DNA of 64,000 bases from Klebsiella michiganensis. Its GTDB lineage: Bacteria; Pseudomonadota; Gammaproteobacteria; Enterobacterales; Enterobacteriaceae. The translations under genes were made by a program, and so were the position numbers. Below, in pieces: positions 33,023 through 42,651 of this stretch (position 1 is the stretch's first letter; each line of letters begins with the position of its first letter). The notes below the pieces were generated by a model that saw only the letters and a program-made list of their open reading frames with translations, had not been told where the DNA came from and searched no databases. The DNA is taken from contig CP011077.1 in NCBI GenBank assembly GCA_000963575.1, positions 4,650,001 through 4,714,000 on the forward strand, written 5' to 3'.

Positions 33023-33607
33023 TCAGTGGCAACCACAGCCGCCGTTGCCGCAACCACCTTTACCATGCTCGTGGCCATGGTCGTGATCGTGGCCGTGACC
33101 ACCGCAGCAACCATCGTGATCGTGGTCGTGATGATGATCGTGCTCACCGTGAACGTGGCCGTGGGCCAGCTCTTCAGCGGTCGCTTCGCGGATAGCAACA
33201 ACTTCCACGTTGAATTTCAGGTTCTGGCCGGCCAGCATGTGGTTACCGTCAACCACAACGTGCTCGTCTTCCACTTCGGTAATTTCAACCGGGACTGGAC
33301 CCTGATCGGTTTCCGCCATAAAGCGCATACCAACCTGCAGCTCATCAACGCCCATGAAGACGTCTTTCGGTACACGCTGCACCAGGTTTTCGTCGTACTG
33401 GCCGTAAGCGTCATTCGCGCCCACTTCAACGTCAAACTTGTCGCCAACTTCGTGACCTTCCAGCGCCGTTTCCAGGCCAGAAATCAGGGAGCCGTGACCG
33501 TGCAGGTAGTCCAGCGGCGCGCTCACCGGAGACTCATCGACCAACACACCGTCTTCTGTACGTACCTGATAGGCCAGGCTGACCACCAGGTCTTTTGCTA
33601 CTTTCAT
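33023..33607 (-). CDS. slyD: FKBP-type isomerase and nickel metallochaperone SlyD
   Basis: Cytosolic peptidyl-prolyl isomerase/chaperone and Ni donor for hydrogenase maturation; also the host factor for phiX174 lysis. 194 aa: a split FKBP domain (~1-70 and 130-145) with the inserted IF chaperone domain (~70-130), and a tail rich in metal ligands (~15 His and 5 Cys in the last 45 residues), which binds nickel and other divalent metals. N-terminus MKVAKDLVVSLAYQVRTEDG. Minus strand, below yheV. Confidence 0.97.
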   Translation of the reverse strand: MKVAKDLVVSLAYQVRTEDGVLVDESPVSAPLDYLHGHGSLISGLETALEGHEVGDKFDVEVGANDAYGQYDENLVQRVPKDVFMGVDELQVGMRFMAETDQGPVPVEITEVEDEHVVVDGNHMLAGQNLKFNVEVVAIREATAEELAHGHVHGEHDHHHDHDHDGCCGGHGHDHDHGHEHGKGGCGNGGCGCH

Positions 33608-33705
33608 GATATCTCCTGAACGAGCGTAGGGAAAAAACTGGCGCCGATTGTAGCGGAAATCTGCGCCGCTGTACCCTCTAGCTTAAAAAAAGCTGCCTCA
33701 TCTCG

Positions 33706-33906
33706 CTAGTCGGGATGAAAAATCCCTATCACTTGCTCCTGCTCACGAACGTGCTCGCGAGCCTGCTTGTCGGCTTCGCGCATTTGGTGGCCACACTTAA
33801 CGCACTCAACGATATCAACGTTGTTCTCGCGCCACAGAGCGAGGGAATCCTTCGCCTGACACTTAGGGCAAACCGCCCCGGCAATAAAACGTTTACGCAC
33901 AGACAT
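33706..33906 (-). CDS. yheV: YheV zinc-ribbon protein
   Basis: 66-residue protein with a zinc ribbon, CPKCQAKDS (~13-21) and ECVKCGHQMRE (~34-44), giving four Cys ligands. The start at 33906 has AGGTGA upstream; a GTG 9 bases further up is possible. The stop of kefB lies 11 bases ahead, so it is likely translated from the kefGB mRNA. Function unknown; gene neighbourhood (kefG-kefB-yheV-slyD) is conserved in enterobacteria. Confidence 0.9.
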   Translation of the reverse strand: MSVRKRFIAGAVCPKCQAKDSLALWRENNVDIVECVKCGHQMREADKQAREHVREQEQVIGIFHPD

Positions 33907-33917
33907 TGACTTCACCT

Positions 33918-35723
33918 TTATTCAAATTCATCCCAGCCGTCCAGCTGCCGACGCTCTTGCTGCATTTCACGCTCAAAAATATCTTCCAGCTCCCGCCGGG
34001 CCTCCCGCACTCTGGAAATCTGTGCACTGTCCGTATGAATTGGCATCAGCTCGCGTAACATCCGCATATCGAGGCGGCGGAAGTGTAATTGAGCGCGGTG
34101 CGCCTGGTGCGGGTGCATACCCAGCGTGAGCAACGCCTTACGCCCAAGTTCAAGAGCGCTTGAGAAGGTTTCGCGGGAGAACAGTTTAACGCCCGCCTGC
34201 AACAATTCATGCGCCTCAACGCGCCCGCGGGCACGCGCCAGTATAGCCAGATGTGGAAAGTGTTGTTGACAGAGGTGGACTATCCGCATTGTATCTTCCG
34301 GCTCATTGCAGGTGATAACAATGGATTTTGCCTCTTCCGCTCCGGCTGAACGCAGCAGCTCTACCTCTGTCGCATCACCGTAATACACCTTATAGCCGTA
34401 TTTTCTCATCAGGCTCACGGCGCTGATATCCCGTTCAAGAACGGTGATACGCATTTTATTAGCCATCAACAGGCGGCCAATAACCTGACCAAAACGCCCA
34501 AACCCAACGATGATGACCTGCGGATGGTCATCCTCAACATAAGGCGTCTCCTCAGTTTCATCCCCCGGATTAAAGCGCCGGGCAAGAATCGCATCAACAC
34601 CCTTCATCAGCAGCGGCGTGGTCATCATCGACAGCGTCACCGTCACCAACAGCAGCGGCATTTGCTCGCCCTGGAAAAGCTTCTGCGAGGCCGCGGCGGA
34701 AAACAGCACGAAGGCAAACTCGCCCCCCTGGCTTAGCACCCCAGCAAACTGCAGCCGCTCAGAGCTGCGCAAACCATACACCCGCGACAGGCCATACAAA
34801 ATTGTGGCTTTCACCGCCACCAGCGCAACGACGCTTACCGCAATCCACAGCAGATGTGTGAACAAAACGCCCAGGTTAAGCGCCATGCCAACAGAGATAA
34901 AGAACAGCCCCAGCAGCAGCCCTTTAAACGGATCGATGGCGATCTCAAGCTCGTGGCGATATTCACTTTCCGCCAGCAGCACCCCGGCCAGGAACGTCCC
35001 CAGCGCCATAGAAAACCCAAGCGCGTCCATAAACAGCGCCGAGCCAAGTACCAACAAAAGAGAAGCTGCGGTGAAAACCTCACGCACCCCGGAACCGGCA
35101 ATAAAGCGGAAAACCGGGCGAAGCAGATAGCGCCCGCCCAATAACATACCGATAAACGCCAGAGCCTTCAGGCCGACTTTAATCCAGTCGGTATGATCGT
35201 CGCCGTTCCCCGCCAGCAGCGGTACCAGCGCCAGAGCCGGGATCACCGCCAGGTCCTGGAACAACAGTACCGAGAAGCCCAGTTGGCCGGATTCGCTGCG
35301 GTTCATGCTTTTATCGCGCATGAGCTGCAGGGCCATCGCCGTGGAGGACATTGCGAGACCGATACCGCCCACCACTGCCGCCTGCCAGGAGAAATCCGTC
35401 AGCATCAGCAGGCCCGCCAGCACAACCGCACTGAGCAGCACCTGCGCCGCCCCAACCCCAAAGATAGAGCGCCTCAGTTGCCAAAGCTTCGACGGATTCA
35501 GTTCCAGGCCGATGATAAACATCAGGAACACCACGCCAAGCTCTGAGAAATGCAGAATTTCATCGACATCGCTGATAAAACCTAAGCCCCAGGGGCCAAT
35601 GGCAATTCCAGCCAGCAAATAACCCAGTACGGCACCAATGCCTAAACGTGCGGCAACCGGCACGGCAACCACCGCGGCGAAGAGAAACAGCACCCCCGCC
35701 AGCAGTAAATCAGATCCTTCCAT
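33918..35723 (-). CDS. kefB: Glutathione-gated potassium efflux antiporter KefB
   Basis: K+/H+ antiporter opened by glutathione adducts to protect against electrophiles such as methylglyoxal. 601 aa from ATG 35723, which overlaps the kefG stop (ATGA). The N-terminal exchanger domain has about 12 membrane helices (~5-380), and the C-terminal RCK/TrkA-N domain has [20 protein letters not shown] (~400-420) for NAD/glutathione binding. An upstream in-frame ATG 12 codons earlier is rejected. Paired with ancillary subunit kefG. Confidence 0.97.
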   Translation of the reverse strand: MEGSDLLLAGVLFLFAAVVAVPVAARLGIGAVLGYLLAGIAIGPWGLGFISDVDEILHFSELGVVFLMFIIGLELNPSKLWQLRRSIFGVGAAQVLLSAVVLAGLLMLTDFSWQAAVVGGIGLAMSSTAMALQLMRDKSMNRSESGQLGFSVLLFQDLAVIPALALVPLLAGNGDDHTDWIKVGLKALAFIGMLLGGRYLLRPVFRFIAGSGVREVFTAASLLLVLGSALFMDALGFSMALGTFLAGVLLAESEYRHELEIAIDPFKGLLLGLFFISVGMALNLGVLFTHLLWIAVSVVALVAVKATILYGLSRVYGLRSSERLQFAGVLSQGGEFAFVLFSAAASQKLFQGEQMPLLLVTVTLSMMTTPLLMKGVDAILARRFNPGDETEETPYVEDDHPQVIIVGFGRFGQVIGRLLMANKMRITVLERDISAVSLMRKYGYKVYYGDATEVELLRSAGAEEAKSIVITCNEPEDTMRIVHLCQQHFPHLAILARARGRVEAHELLQAGVKLFSRETFSSALELGRKALLTLGMHPHQAHRAQLHFRRLDMRMLRELMPIHTDSAQISRVREARRELEDIFEREMQQERRQLDGWDEFE

Positions 35724-36277
35724 CAGCGCCCTCCCGTCGGCAGCGGATTCGCCAGCCATTCACCATAGGCTTTGGCATGGTTTTGCAGCTCCTGCCTGGA
35801 CTGCCGGCGCGCCCAGTAAACGATAATCGGCATCAGCCAGTGCATCTTGCACATCGCCGCGGTGAGCTCAAAGGGGCGTAAAATTTCGGTTAAGGGGAAA
35901 CGGTTATAGCCGTCATAGCGATAGGCTCCTTCCGGCTCGCCGGTGGTTATCACGCTACGCCAGTACTTTCCCGCCAGGGCATTGCCTCCGATACCGCTGG
36001 CAAAATCGCGGCTTAACACGCGGTCCATCCACTCTTTCAGCAGCGCCGGGCAGCTGTAGGTGTAGAGAGGGTGTTGAAAAACGATGACATCATGCTCCAG
36101 CAGCAATGACTGTTCGTGGTAAATATCGATAAAGAAATCGGGATAGTGCGCGTAGAGATCGTGCACGGTCACATTTGCAAGCTGCAGAGCCGGTTGGAGC
36201 AAAACCCGGTTAGCCACCGAGTCCTGGGATTCCGGATGGGCATACAGCAGCAAAACTTTCGGCGGCTGCGACATCAT
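35723..36277 (-). CDS. kefG: KefG ancillary quinone oxidoreductase
   Basis: Flavodoxin-fold partner required for full KefB activity. 184 aa from the first of two adjacent ATGs (36277), as in E. coli; the second (36274) has the better spacing to GGAGG and cannot be excluded. Visible motifs: [20 protein letters not shown] (~8-27), [20 protein letters not shown] (~76-95) and [14 protein letters not shown]. Stop overlaps the kefB start, so translation is coupled. Confidence 0.95.
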   Translation of the reverse strand: MMSQPPKVLLLYAHPESQDSVANRVLLQPALQLANVTVHDLYAHYPDFFIDIYHEQSLLLEHDVIVFQHPLYTYSCPALLKEWMDRVLSRDFASGIGGNALAGKYWRSVITTGEPEGAYRYDGYNRFPLTEILRPFELTAAMCKMHWLMPIIVYWARRQSRQELQNHAKAYGEWLANPLPTGGR

Positions 36278-36398
36278 TACCCTCCAGGGCGTCGTCATAG
36301 TCATTATTTTGGGCTACCATGCAGCCCGACCTGTTGCCCAGGCGACATGTTAACGAATTACAATGACAATTTAACATACTCTGAACATACGGCGCTTT

Positions 36399-38303
36399 AT
36401 GATTGTTTTCTCCTCGTTACAAATTCGTCGCGGCACCCGCGTTCTGCTGGATAACGCCACCGCCACCATCAACCCCGGGCAAAAAGTCGGCCTGGTGGGT
36501 AAAAACGGCTGTGGAAAATCCACGCTGCTGGCGTTGCTGAAAAACGAGATAAGCGCCGACGGCGGAAGCGCAAGCTTCCCCGGCAACTGGCAGCTTGCCT
36601 GGGTAAATCAGGAAACCCCCGCCCTTGCTATGCCGGCGATAGAGTATGTCATCGACGGTGACCGCGAATTTCGCAAGCTGGAAGCCGAACTCAACGCGGC
36701 AAATGAACGCAACGACGGCCATGCCATTGCGCTGGTGCACGGCAAGCTGGACGCGGTAGATGCCTGGACCATTCGCTCCCGCGCGTCCAGCCTGCTCCAC
36801 GGCCTGGGTTTCAGCAATGAACAGCTGGAACACCCGGTCAGCGATTTTTCCGGCGGCTGGCGCATGCGCCTTAACCTTGCTCAGGCGCTGATTTGTCGCT
36901 CAGATCTGCTACTGCTTGATGAACCGACCAACCACCTCGATTTGGACGCGGTGATCTGGCTGGAACGCTGGCTGAAAAGCTACCAGGGCACTTTGATTCT
37001 TATCTCTCACGACCGGGACTTCCTCGATCCGGTGGTCGATAAAATTATTCATATCGAACAGGAAAATATGTTCGAGTACACCGGCAACTATTCCTCGTTT
37101 GAGATCCAGCGCGCGACTCGCCTGTCTCAGCAACAGTCGATGTACGAAAGCCAGCAGCAAAAAGTGGCCCACCTGCAAAGCTTTATCGATCGCTTTAAAG
37201 CGAAAGCCTCCAAAGCCAAGCAGGCACAAAGCCGCGTGAAAATGCTGGAGCGCATGGAGCTGATTGCTCCCGCCCACGTCGACAACCCGTTCCACTTCAG
37301 CTTCCGTGCGCCAGAAAACCTGCCCAACCCGCTGCTGCGGATGGAAAAAGTCAGCGCAGGCTACGGTGAGCGGGTGATCCTGAACTCCATCAAACTGAAC
37401 CTGGTCCCTGGTTCACGTATTGGCCTGCTGGGCCGAAACGGGGCGGGTAAATCCACCTTAATCAAACTGCTGGCCGGTGAATTACAGCCGCTTCAGGGTG
37501 ACATTGGCCTCGCCAAAGGGATCAAGCTTGGCTACTTCGCCCAGCATCAGCTGGAATACCTGCGTGCCGATGAATCACCGCTTCAGCACCTGGCTCGTAT
37601 TGCCCCGCGGGAGCTGGAACAGCAGCTGCGCGACTATCTGGGCGGCTTTGGTTTCCAGGGGGATAAAGTCACTGAGCAAACGGCGCGTTTCTCCGGCGGC
37701 GAAAAAGCCAGGCTGGTGCTGGCGCTGGTCGTCTGGCAGCGTCCTAACCTGCTGCTACTCGATGAACCGACGAACCACCTCGACCTTGACATGCGTCAGG
37801 CGCTGACCGAAGCGCTAATCGACTTTGAAGGCGCGCTGGTTGTGGTTTCGCACGACCGTCATCTGTTGCGCTCCACTACGGACGATCTCTACCTGGTACA
37901 TGACGGCAAAGTGGAAGCTTTCGATGGTGACCTCGAGGATTACCAGCAGTGGCTGAGCGACCTGCAAAAGCAGGAAAACCAGCCCGCTGAGGCAGCGAAG
38001 GATAACGCCAACAGCGCCCAGGCCCGTAAGGACCAGAAGCGCCGTGAGGCCGAACTTCGCACACAGACCCAGCCGCTGCGCAAGCAAATCACTCAACTCG
38101 AAAAGCAGATGGAAAAGCTGAACGCTCAGCTTGCAGAGGTAGAAGAGAAACTGGCAGACAGCGCGATCTACGACCAGAGCCGTAAAGCCGAGATGAACGA
38201 ATGCCTGCAAACACAGGTAAAAGTGAAGTCGGCGCTGGAAGAGTGCGAGATGGAGTGGCTGGACGCTCAGGAACAGCTTGAGCAGATGTTACAGGGCGAC
38301 TAA
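36399..38303 (+). CDS. yheS: ABC-F ATPase YheS
   Basis: Cytosolic ABC-F protein with two ATPase domains and no membrane region; family members act on stalled ribosomes. 634 aa. Walker A motifs GKNGCGKSTLL (~33-43) and GRNGAGKSTLI (~344-354) and both signature motifs SGGWRMRLN and SGGEKARLV, followed by LLLDEPTNHLDLD Walker B, are intact. A basic linker lies between the domains (~240-290) and a coiled C-terminal extension ends the protein. Starts the plus-strand run opposite kefG. Confidence 0.96.
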   Translation: MIVFSSLQIRRGTRVLLDNATATINPGQKVGLVGKNGCGKSTLLALLKNEISADGGSASFPGNWQLAWVNQETPALAMPAIEYVIDGDREFRKLEAELNAANERNDGHAIALVHGKLDAVDAWTIRSRASSLLHGLGFSNEQLEHPVSDFSGGWRMRLNLAQALICRSDLLLLDEPTNHLDLDAVIWLERWLKSYQGTLILISHDRDFLDPVVDKIIHIEQENMFEYTGNYSSFEIQRATRLSQQQSMYESQQQKVAHLQSFIDRFKAKASKAKQAQSRVKMLERMELIAPAHVDNPFHFSFRAPENLPNPLLRMEKVSAGYGERVILNSIKLNLVPGSRIGLLGRNGAGKSTLIKLLAGELQPLQGDIGLAKGIKLGYFAQHQLEYLRADESPLQHLARIAPRELEQQLRDYLGGFGFQGDKVTEQTARFSGGEKARLVLALVVWQRPNLLLLDEPTNHLDLDMRQALTEALIDFEGALVVVSHDRHLLRSTTDDLYLVHDGKVEAFDGDLEDYQQWLSDLQKQENQPAEAAKDNANSAQARKDQKRREAELRTQTQPLRKQITQLEKQMEKLNAQLAEVEEKLADSAIYDQSRKAEMNECLQTQVKVKSALEECEMEWLDAQEQLEQMLQGD

Positions 38304-38314
38304 ACGCTAAGTTT

Positions 38315-38336
38315 CCCTCTCCTCGCGAGGAGAGGG
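38315..38336. repeat. 22-bp perfect palindrome after yheS
   Basis: CCCTCTCCTCGCGAGGAGAGG plus a final G: a perfect palindrome between the yheS stop and the end of the convergent LysE-family gene. It resembles the CCCTCTCC...GGAGAGGG elements at 48791 and 55695, so it may be a member of a dispersed palindromic family and could also act as a bidirectional terminator. Confidence 0.6.
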
Positions 38337-38343
38337 TTTACCA

Positions 38344-38946
38344 TCAGCGCCAGATAAGCAGCACGCAGGCCGCGGTTAACACGCCCATGCTGACGTTGAA
38401 AATAGCCCAGGAACGGCGGCTACGCAGGAGCAAGCCAATCAGGCTGCCAAAGGCTATCCAGATAACCCCGGCCACAATGTTCACCAGCGCAATCCCGACG
38501 CTAATCATCGCCACGGAATGCAGGTAGGCAGCGCCCGCCAGGCTAAAACTCGCTACCGCGCCAAGCGCCATCAGCCAGGCTTTGGGGTTAATCACCTGCA
38601 GCAGGCCACCTTGCCAGAAAGGCACCGGCGACGGTGGGGCTGCATCCGTTTCCAGCCGCTCGTATTTCGCCGTGCCAATTTTCCAGGCCAGCCACAAAAG
38701 GTAAACGCTCCCGGCAATCTTCAGGATAAGGTGCAGAGCGGGATAAAGCAGGATTAAGCTCCCCACGCCAAAGGCAACAAGCACTAGAATGCACTGCATC
38801 CCAAGCATGATGCCAATCATCAGCGGCAGGCTGCGGAAGAAACCGTAATTCGCCCCGGATGCGGTAAGTAGCGTATTATTGGGGCCAGGTGTGATCGCGG
38901 CGACCCAGAGAAAGCCCAGCATCGAAAGAAAAAGCGTTAAGTCCAT
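38344..38946 (-). CDS. LysE/RhtB family amino-acid exporter
   Basis: Inner-membrane exporter of the LysE superfamily (amino acids or related small molecules). From ATG 38946 it is 200 aa with six hydrophobic segments; the family signature AAITPGPNNTLLTASGANYG (~16-35) is clear and the mid-region INPKAWLMALGAV matches the NPKA block. A GTG 18 bases upstream would add six residues. It lies on the minus strand between yheS and yheT, where I do not recall a gene in E. coli, so it is a lineage-specific insertion or loss. The substrate cannot be told from sequence. Confidence 0.85.
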   Translation of the reverse strand: MDLTLFLSMLGFLWVAAITPGPNNTLLTASGANYGFFRSLPLMIGIMLGMQCILVLVAFGVGSLILLYPALHLILKIAGSVYLLWLAWKIGTAKYERLETDAAPPSPVPFWQGGLLQVINPKAWLMALGAVASFSLAGAAYLHSVAMISVGIALVNIVAGVIWIAFGSLIGLLLRSRRSWAIFNVSMGVLTAACVLLIWR

Positions 38947-39006
38947 GAATTGGGTGCTCCACACCCGAAGAATAATTAGCGAACTAAACGAAACTAACAG
39001 TGTGAT

Positions 39007-40023
39007 ATGGCCAGTACAAGTCCTTTAGAATTGAATATTCATCATGATGAAGGTGACGATTTCCGCCCGATGCGCGGACTCAGTAACCCGCATCTGCAAA
39101 CCATGATCCCACGTTTGATTCGTCGTCGAATCAATTTCAAACCCCACTGGCAACGACTCGATATGCCGGACGGGGATTTTGTCGATCTTGCGTGGAGTGA
39201 AGATCCGCAAACCGCCAGGCACAAACCGCGTCTGGTAGTGTTTCACGGGCTGGAAGGCAGCCTTTACAGCCCCTACGCCCACGGCATGATAGAAGCGGCG
39301 AAAAAACGCGGCTGGTTAGGCGTGGTGATGCATTTTCGCGGCTGCAGCGGCGTGCCAAACCGTAAAGAACGCATTTACCACTCTGGCGAAACGGAAGACG
39401 GCACCTACTTCCTTGAATGGTTGAATCAGCGCTACGGTGAAGTCCCGACCGCTGCCGTTGGCTTCTCGCTGGGCGGGAATATGCTCGCCTGCCTGATGGC
39501 CAAACAGGGCGCGGCCTGCACGCTGAAGGCAGGGGTGATTGTTTCCGCCCCGCTGATGCTTGAGCAGTGCTGCTATCACATGGAACAGGGCTTCTCACGC
39601 GTCTATCAGCATTACCTGCTAAACCTGCTGAAGAAAAATGCCGCTCGCAAGCTGAAGAGCTACCCGGGCTCGCTGCCTATCGACCTTCGCAAACTTAAAA
39701 GCCTGCGCCGTATTCGCGAGTTCGATGATTTAATTACCTCGAAGATCCACGGCTTTGCCGACGCGCTGGACTACTATCGCCAGTGCAGCGCCATGCCGCT
39801 GTTGCCGGATATCGCCTCCCCAACGCTGATTATCCACGCTAAAGACGACCCGTTTATGGACCACCATGTCATCCCGGATCGCGAAACGCTGCCGCCAAAT
39901 ATCCAGTACCAGCTCACGACTTACGGCGGCCACGTTGGCTTTGTGGGCGGTACTCCGCTGCGCCCGCAGATGTGGCTTGAGCAGCGTATTCCCGACTGGC
40001 TAACCCGCTTCCTGGACCACTGA
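39007..40023 (+). CDS. yheT: Alpha/beta hydrolase YheT
   Basis: Soluble alpha/beta hydrolase of the YheT/ABHD1-3 family, of unknown substrate. 338 aa. The catalytic set is visible: nucleophile Ser154 in GFSLGGNML, Asp in [11 protein letters not shown] (~281) and His in [11 protein letters not shown] (~308). The Walker-like YheT opening [18 protein letters not shown] is also typical. Start ATG 39007 follows AGTGTGATATGG with a weak ribosome site. yheU begins one base after its stop. Confidence 0.94.
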   Translation: MASTSPLELNIHHDEGDDFRPMRGLSNPHLQTMIPRLIRRRINFKPHWQRLDMPDGDFVDLAWSEDPQTARHKPRLVVFHGLEGSLYSPYAHGMIEAAKKRGWLGVVMHFRGCSGVPNRKERIYHSGETEDGTYFLEWLNQRYGEVPTAAVGFSLGGNMLACLMAKQGAACTLKAGVIVSAPLMLEQCCYHMEQGFSRVYQHYLLNLLKKNAARKLKSYPGSLPIDLRKLKSLRRIREFDDLITSKIHGFADALDYYRQCSAMPLLPDIASPTLIIHAKDDPFMDHHVIPDRETLPPNIQYQLTTYGGHVGFVGGTPLRPQMWLEQRIPDWLTRFLDH

Positions 40024-40024
40024 A

Positions 40025-40243
40025 ATGATCATTCCCTGGCAAGACCTCGCCCCTGAAACTCTCGACAGTTTGATTGAATCTTTTGTATTACGCGAAGGCA
40101 CCGATTATGGTGAACAGGAGCGCTCGCTGACGCAAAAAGTCGCCGACGTGAAGCGCCAGTTACAAAGCGGCGAAGCCGTGCTGGTCTGGTCTGAGCTCCA
40201 TGAAACGGTGAACATTATGCCGCGCGGGCAATTTCGCGGCTGA
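40025..40243 (+). CDS. yheU: UPF0270 family protein YheU
   Basis: Small conserved protein of 72 aa, the same length as E. coli YheU, with no established function. Begins [20 protein letters not shown] and ends PRGQFRG. The ATG comes one base after the yheT stop, so both are coupled. prkB follows after 90 bases. Confidence 0.94.
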   Translation: MIIPWQDLAPETLDSLIESFVLREGTDYGEQERSLTQKVADVKRQLQSGEAVLVWSELHETVNIMPRGQFRG

Positions 40244-40333
40244 CTGCTAACTGGCGGGGTGATCTATACTGGCTGAAAAGTATAACGAGCAGATACAGAC
40301 CTCTTTTCCGATACCTCACGGAGTTTTCACCCT

Positions 40334-41203
40334 ATGTCAGCCAAACACCCGGTTATTGCGGTAACAGGTTCCAGCGGCGCCGGAACCACCACCACCAGCC
40401 TCGCTTTTCGCAAGATTTTCCAGCAGCTCAACCTGCGTGCCGCCGAAGTTGAGGGCGACAGTTTCCACCGTTATACCCGTCCTGAAATGGACATGGCTAT
40501 CCGTAAGGCACGCGATGCTGGCCGCCATATCAGCTACTTTGGGCCGGACGCCAACGACTTCGGGTTGCTGGAACAAACCTTTATTGAATACGGGCAGACC
40601 GGCAAAGGACAATCGCGTAAGTACCTGCATACCTACGATGAAGCCGTGCCGTGGAATCAGGTACCGGGGACTTTTACCCCGTGGCAGCCGCTCCCGGAGC
40701 CCACTGACGTCCTGTTTTATGAAGGTTTGCACGGTGGGGTGGTCACCCCTCAACATAACGTCGCCGACTGCGTAGATTTACTGGTGGGCGTGGTTCCCAT
40801 CGTTAACCTGGAGTGGATTCAGAAACTGGTGCGAGACACCAGCGAACGCGGTCATTCGCGGGAAGCGGTGATGGATTCCGTTGTGCGCTCCATGGACGAT
40901 TACATCAACTACATTACGCCCCAGTTCTCACGCACTCATATTAACTTCCAGCGCGTTCCAACGGTTGATACCTCTAACCCATTTGCCGCGCGGGCAATTC
41001 CCTCGCTGGACGAAAGCTTCGTAGTGATTCACTTCCGCGGGCTGGATGATATCGATTTCCCTTATCTGCTGGCCATGCTGCAGGGTTCGTTTATCTCCCA
41101 CATCAATACATTGGTGGTTCCGGGAGGGAAAATGGGGCTGGCGATGGAGCTGATTATGGCCCCGCTGGTGCAGCGGCTGGCGGAAGGCAGAAAAATTGCC
41201 TGA
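40334..41203 (+). CDS. prkB: Probable phosphoribulokinase-family protein PrkB
   Basis: P-loop kinase of the phosphoribulokinase/uridine kinase family; the substrate in enterobacteria, which lack a Calvin cycle, is unknown. 289 aa. The Walker A GSSGAGTTTTS (~12-22) is at the N-terminus, then EVEGDSFHRY and the FYEGLHGG block (~133-140). Length equals E. coli PrkB. Followed by an intrinsic terminator; converges with yhfA. Confidence 0.94.
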   Translation: MSAKHPVIAVTGSSGAGTTTTSLAFRKIFQQLNLRAAEVEGDSFHRYTRPEMDMAIRKARDAGRHISYFGPDANDFGLLEQTFIEYGQTGKGQSRKYLHTYDEAVPWNQVPGTFTPWQPLPEPTDVLFYEGLHGGVVTPQHNVADCVDLLVGVVPIVNLEWIQKLVRDTSERGHSREAVMDSVVRSMDDYINYITPQFSRTHINFQRVPTVDTSNPFAARAIPSLDESFVVIHFRGLDDIDFPYLLAMLQGSFISHINTLVVPGGKMGLAMELIMAPLVQRLAEGRKIA

Positions 41204-41209
41204 TGGCAC

Positions 41210-41236
41210 AAGGGCGGTATCTACACCGCCCTTTTC
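41210..41236 (+). terminator. prkB terminator
   Basis: Stem AAGGGCGGT/ACCGCCCTT with a 6-base loop, followed by TTCACTTT, 6 bases after the prkB stop. It also faces the end of the convergent yhfA. Confidence 0.8.
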
Positions 41237-41239
41237 ACT

Positions 41240-41644
41240 TTACGCTTCAATAATTTCGTAGCTGTGGCTAATCTCCGCGGCTTTCTCAAGCATCAGCGTT
41301 ACCGAGCAATATTTTTCTGCAGTCAGCTCAACGGCGCGGGCAACCGCACTCTCTTTCAGCTCTTTCCCGGTCACAACAAAATGCAGATGGATGCGGGTAA
41401 ACAGACGCGGCGCTTCTTCACGACGCTCAGAAGTCAGCTTCACCTCACAATCCGTTACGTCATGGCGGCCTTTTTGCAGAATCGACACCACGTCAATTGA
41501 GCTACACCCGCCCGCGGCCATCAGCAGCATTTCCATCGGGCTGGGTGCTTTGTCCCCAGAGTTACCGTCCATCAGGATTTGGTGACCAGAAGCGGATTCT
41601 CCGAGGAAGGTCATGCCTTCCACCCATTTAACTCGTGCCTGCAT
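41240..41644 (-). CDS. yhfA: OsmC-family protein YhfA
   Basis: OsmC/Ohr-like protein of 134 aa, the E. coli length. One candidate peroxidatic cysteine appears in AAGGCSSIDVVSIL (~47-60); the second Ohr Cys is not evident at the usual place, so peroxidase activity should not be assumed. N-terminus MQARVKWVEGMTFLGESASG. Divergent from crp across a 313-base gap. Confidence 0.92.
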   Translation of the reverse strand: MQARVKWVEGMTFLGESASGHQILMDGNSGDKAPSPMEMLLMAAGGCSSIDVVSILQKGRHDVTDCEVKLTSERREEAPRLFTRIHLHFVVTGKELKESAVARAVELTAEKYCSVTLMLEKAAEISHSYEIIEA

Positions 41645-41957
41645 TTTACCTACTCCAGTTGAGAAAATATTCTTTCAGATTACGCGTCTACGTGAAAACT
41701 GGCAACGTAAGGCGATCCAGGTCATGCTGAAACGAGACAATACAAGACACTTACCAAAAGCTATGCTAAAACAATCCGGATGCTGCTGCGATACAGAGAC
41801 GTTTATGCCGTAAGCAGAGGAAATGACTAATTACAGGCCGCAGGAGTGACCTGCCCGCCAGTTCCCAGGGTATGGGAAAATTTCACGATTGCAACGCCAG
41901 ACAAGAGGTTTCGCGTCTTGTCTTTGGTAGCCAGTTTATAACAGAGGATAACCGCGC
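41645..41957. promoter_or_regulatory. yhfA-crp divergent regulatory region
   Basis: 313 bases with no gene. A -10 candidate TATGCT at 41762-41767 on the plus strand corresponds in position to the E. coli crp promoter, ~190 bases before the start codon; the -35 is not convincing. E. coli controls crp here by CRP and a divergent promoter, but I could not identify a clear CRP site in this copy. The crp ribosome site AGAGGA is at 41943-41948. Confidence 0.45.
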
Positions 41958-42590
41958 ATGGTGCTTGGCAAACCGCAAACAGACCCGACTCTCGAATGGT
42001 TCTTGTCTCATTGCCACATTCATAAGTATCCGTCGAAGAGCACGCTGATTCACCAGGGTGAAAAGGCGGAGACGCTGTACTACATCGTCAAAGGCTCCGT
42101 AGCTGTTCTGATTAAAGATGAAGAAGGCAAGGAGATGATCCTTTCTTATCTGAATCAGGGTGATTTCATTGGTGAATTAGGTTTGTTCGAAGAAGGTCAG
42201 GAGCGTAGCGCCTGGGTTCGTGCCAAAACAGCCTGCGAAGTAGCTGAAATTTCCTATAAAAAATTCCGTCAGCTGATTCAGGTCAACCCGGACATCCTGA
42301 TGCGCCTGTCTTCCCAGATGGCGCGCCGCCTGCAGGTCACTTCTGAGAAAGTTGGCAACCTGGCTTTCCTCGACGTGACTGGCCGCATCGCCCAAACGCT
42401 ACTTAACCTGGCTAAACAGCCGGGCGCCATGACCCACCCGGACGGGATGCAGATCAAAATCACCCGCCAGGAAATCGGTCAGATCGTGGGCTGCTCCCGC
42501 GAAACCGTTGGCCGTATTCTGAAAATGCTGGAAGACCAGAACCTCATCTCCGCACACGGTAAAACGATTGTCGTTTACGGCACTCGTTAA
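41958..42590 (+). CDS. crp: cAMP receptor protein CRP
   Basis: Global regulator that binds cAMP and DNA. 210 aa, the E. coli length and nearly identical. The cAMP pocket shows [18 protein letters not shown] (~72-89, with Glu73, Arg83, Ser84); residues [14 protein letters not shown] lead to the hinge; the DNA-binding helix-turn-helix is [20 protein letters not shown] (~169-188). Preceded by AGAGGA. Followed by a strong terminator. Confidence 0.99.
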   Translation: MVLGKPQTDPTLEWFLSHCHIHKYPSKSTLIHQGEKAETLYYIVKGSVAVLIKDEEGKEMILSYLNQGDFIGELGLFEEGQERSAWVRAKTACEVAEISYKKFRQLIQVNPDILMRLSSQMARRLQVTSEKVGNLAFLDVTGRIAQTLLNLAKQPGAMTHPDGMQIKITRQEIGQIVGCSRETVGRILKMLEDQNLISAHGKTIVVYGTR

Positions 42591-42602
42591 TTAGCGCTCA
42601 TC

Positions 42603-42633
42603 AGGCGTGTCGCTTCGGTAACACGCCTTTTTT
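42603..42633 (+). terminator. crp terminator
   Basis: 8-bp stem AGGCGTGT/ACACGCCT around a loop containing CTTCGG, followed by six T, 12 bases after the crp stop. Textbook intrinsic terminator. Confidence 0.92.
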
Positions 42634-42651
42634 GTCTCTACAATTTAGGCC

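Noticed and set aside
33023..33160. Tandem CAT/CGT-like repeats in the slyD 3' end, first sight a repeat array
   Set aside because: They encode the His/Cys-rich metal-binding tail of SlyD, so they are coding, not a CRISPR or satellite.
33680..33694. AGCTT-AAAAA-AAGCT palindrome between yheV and slyD
   Set aside because: Stem of only 5 A/T-rich pairs with A tract in the loop; too weak to call a terminator, though a short T run exists on the minus strand.
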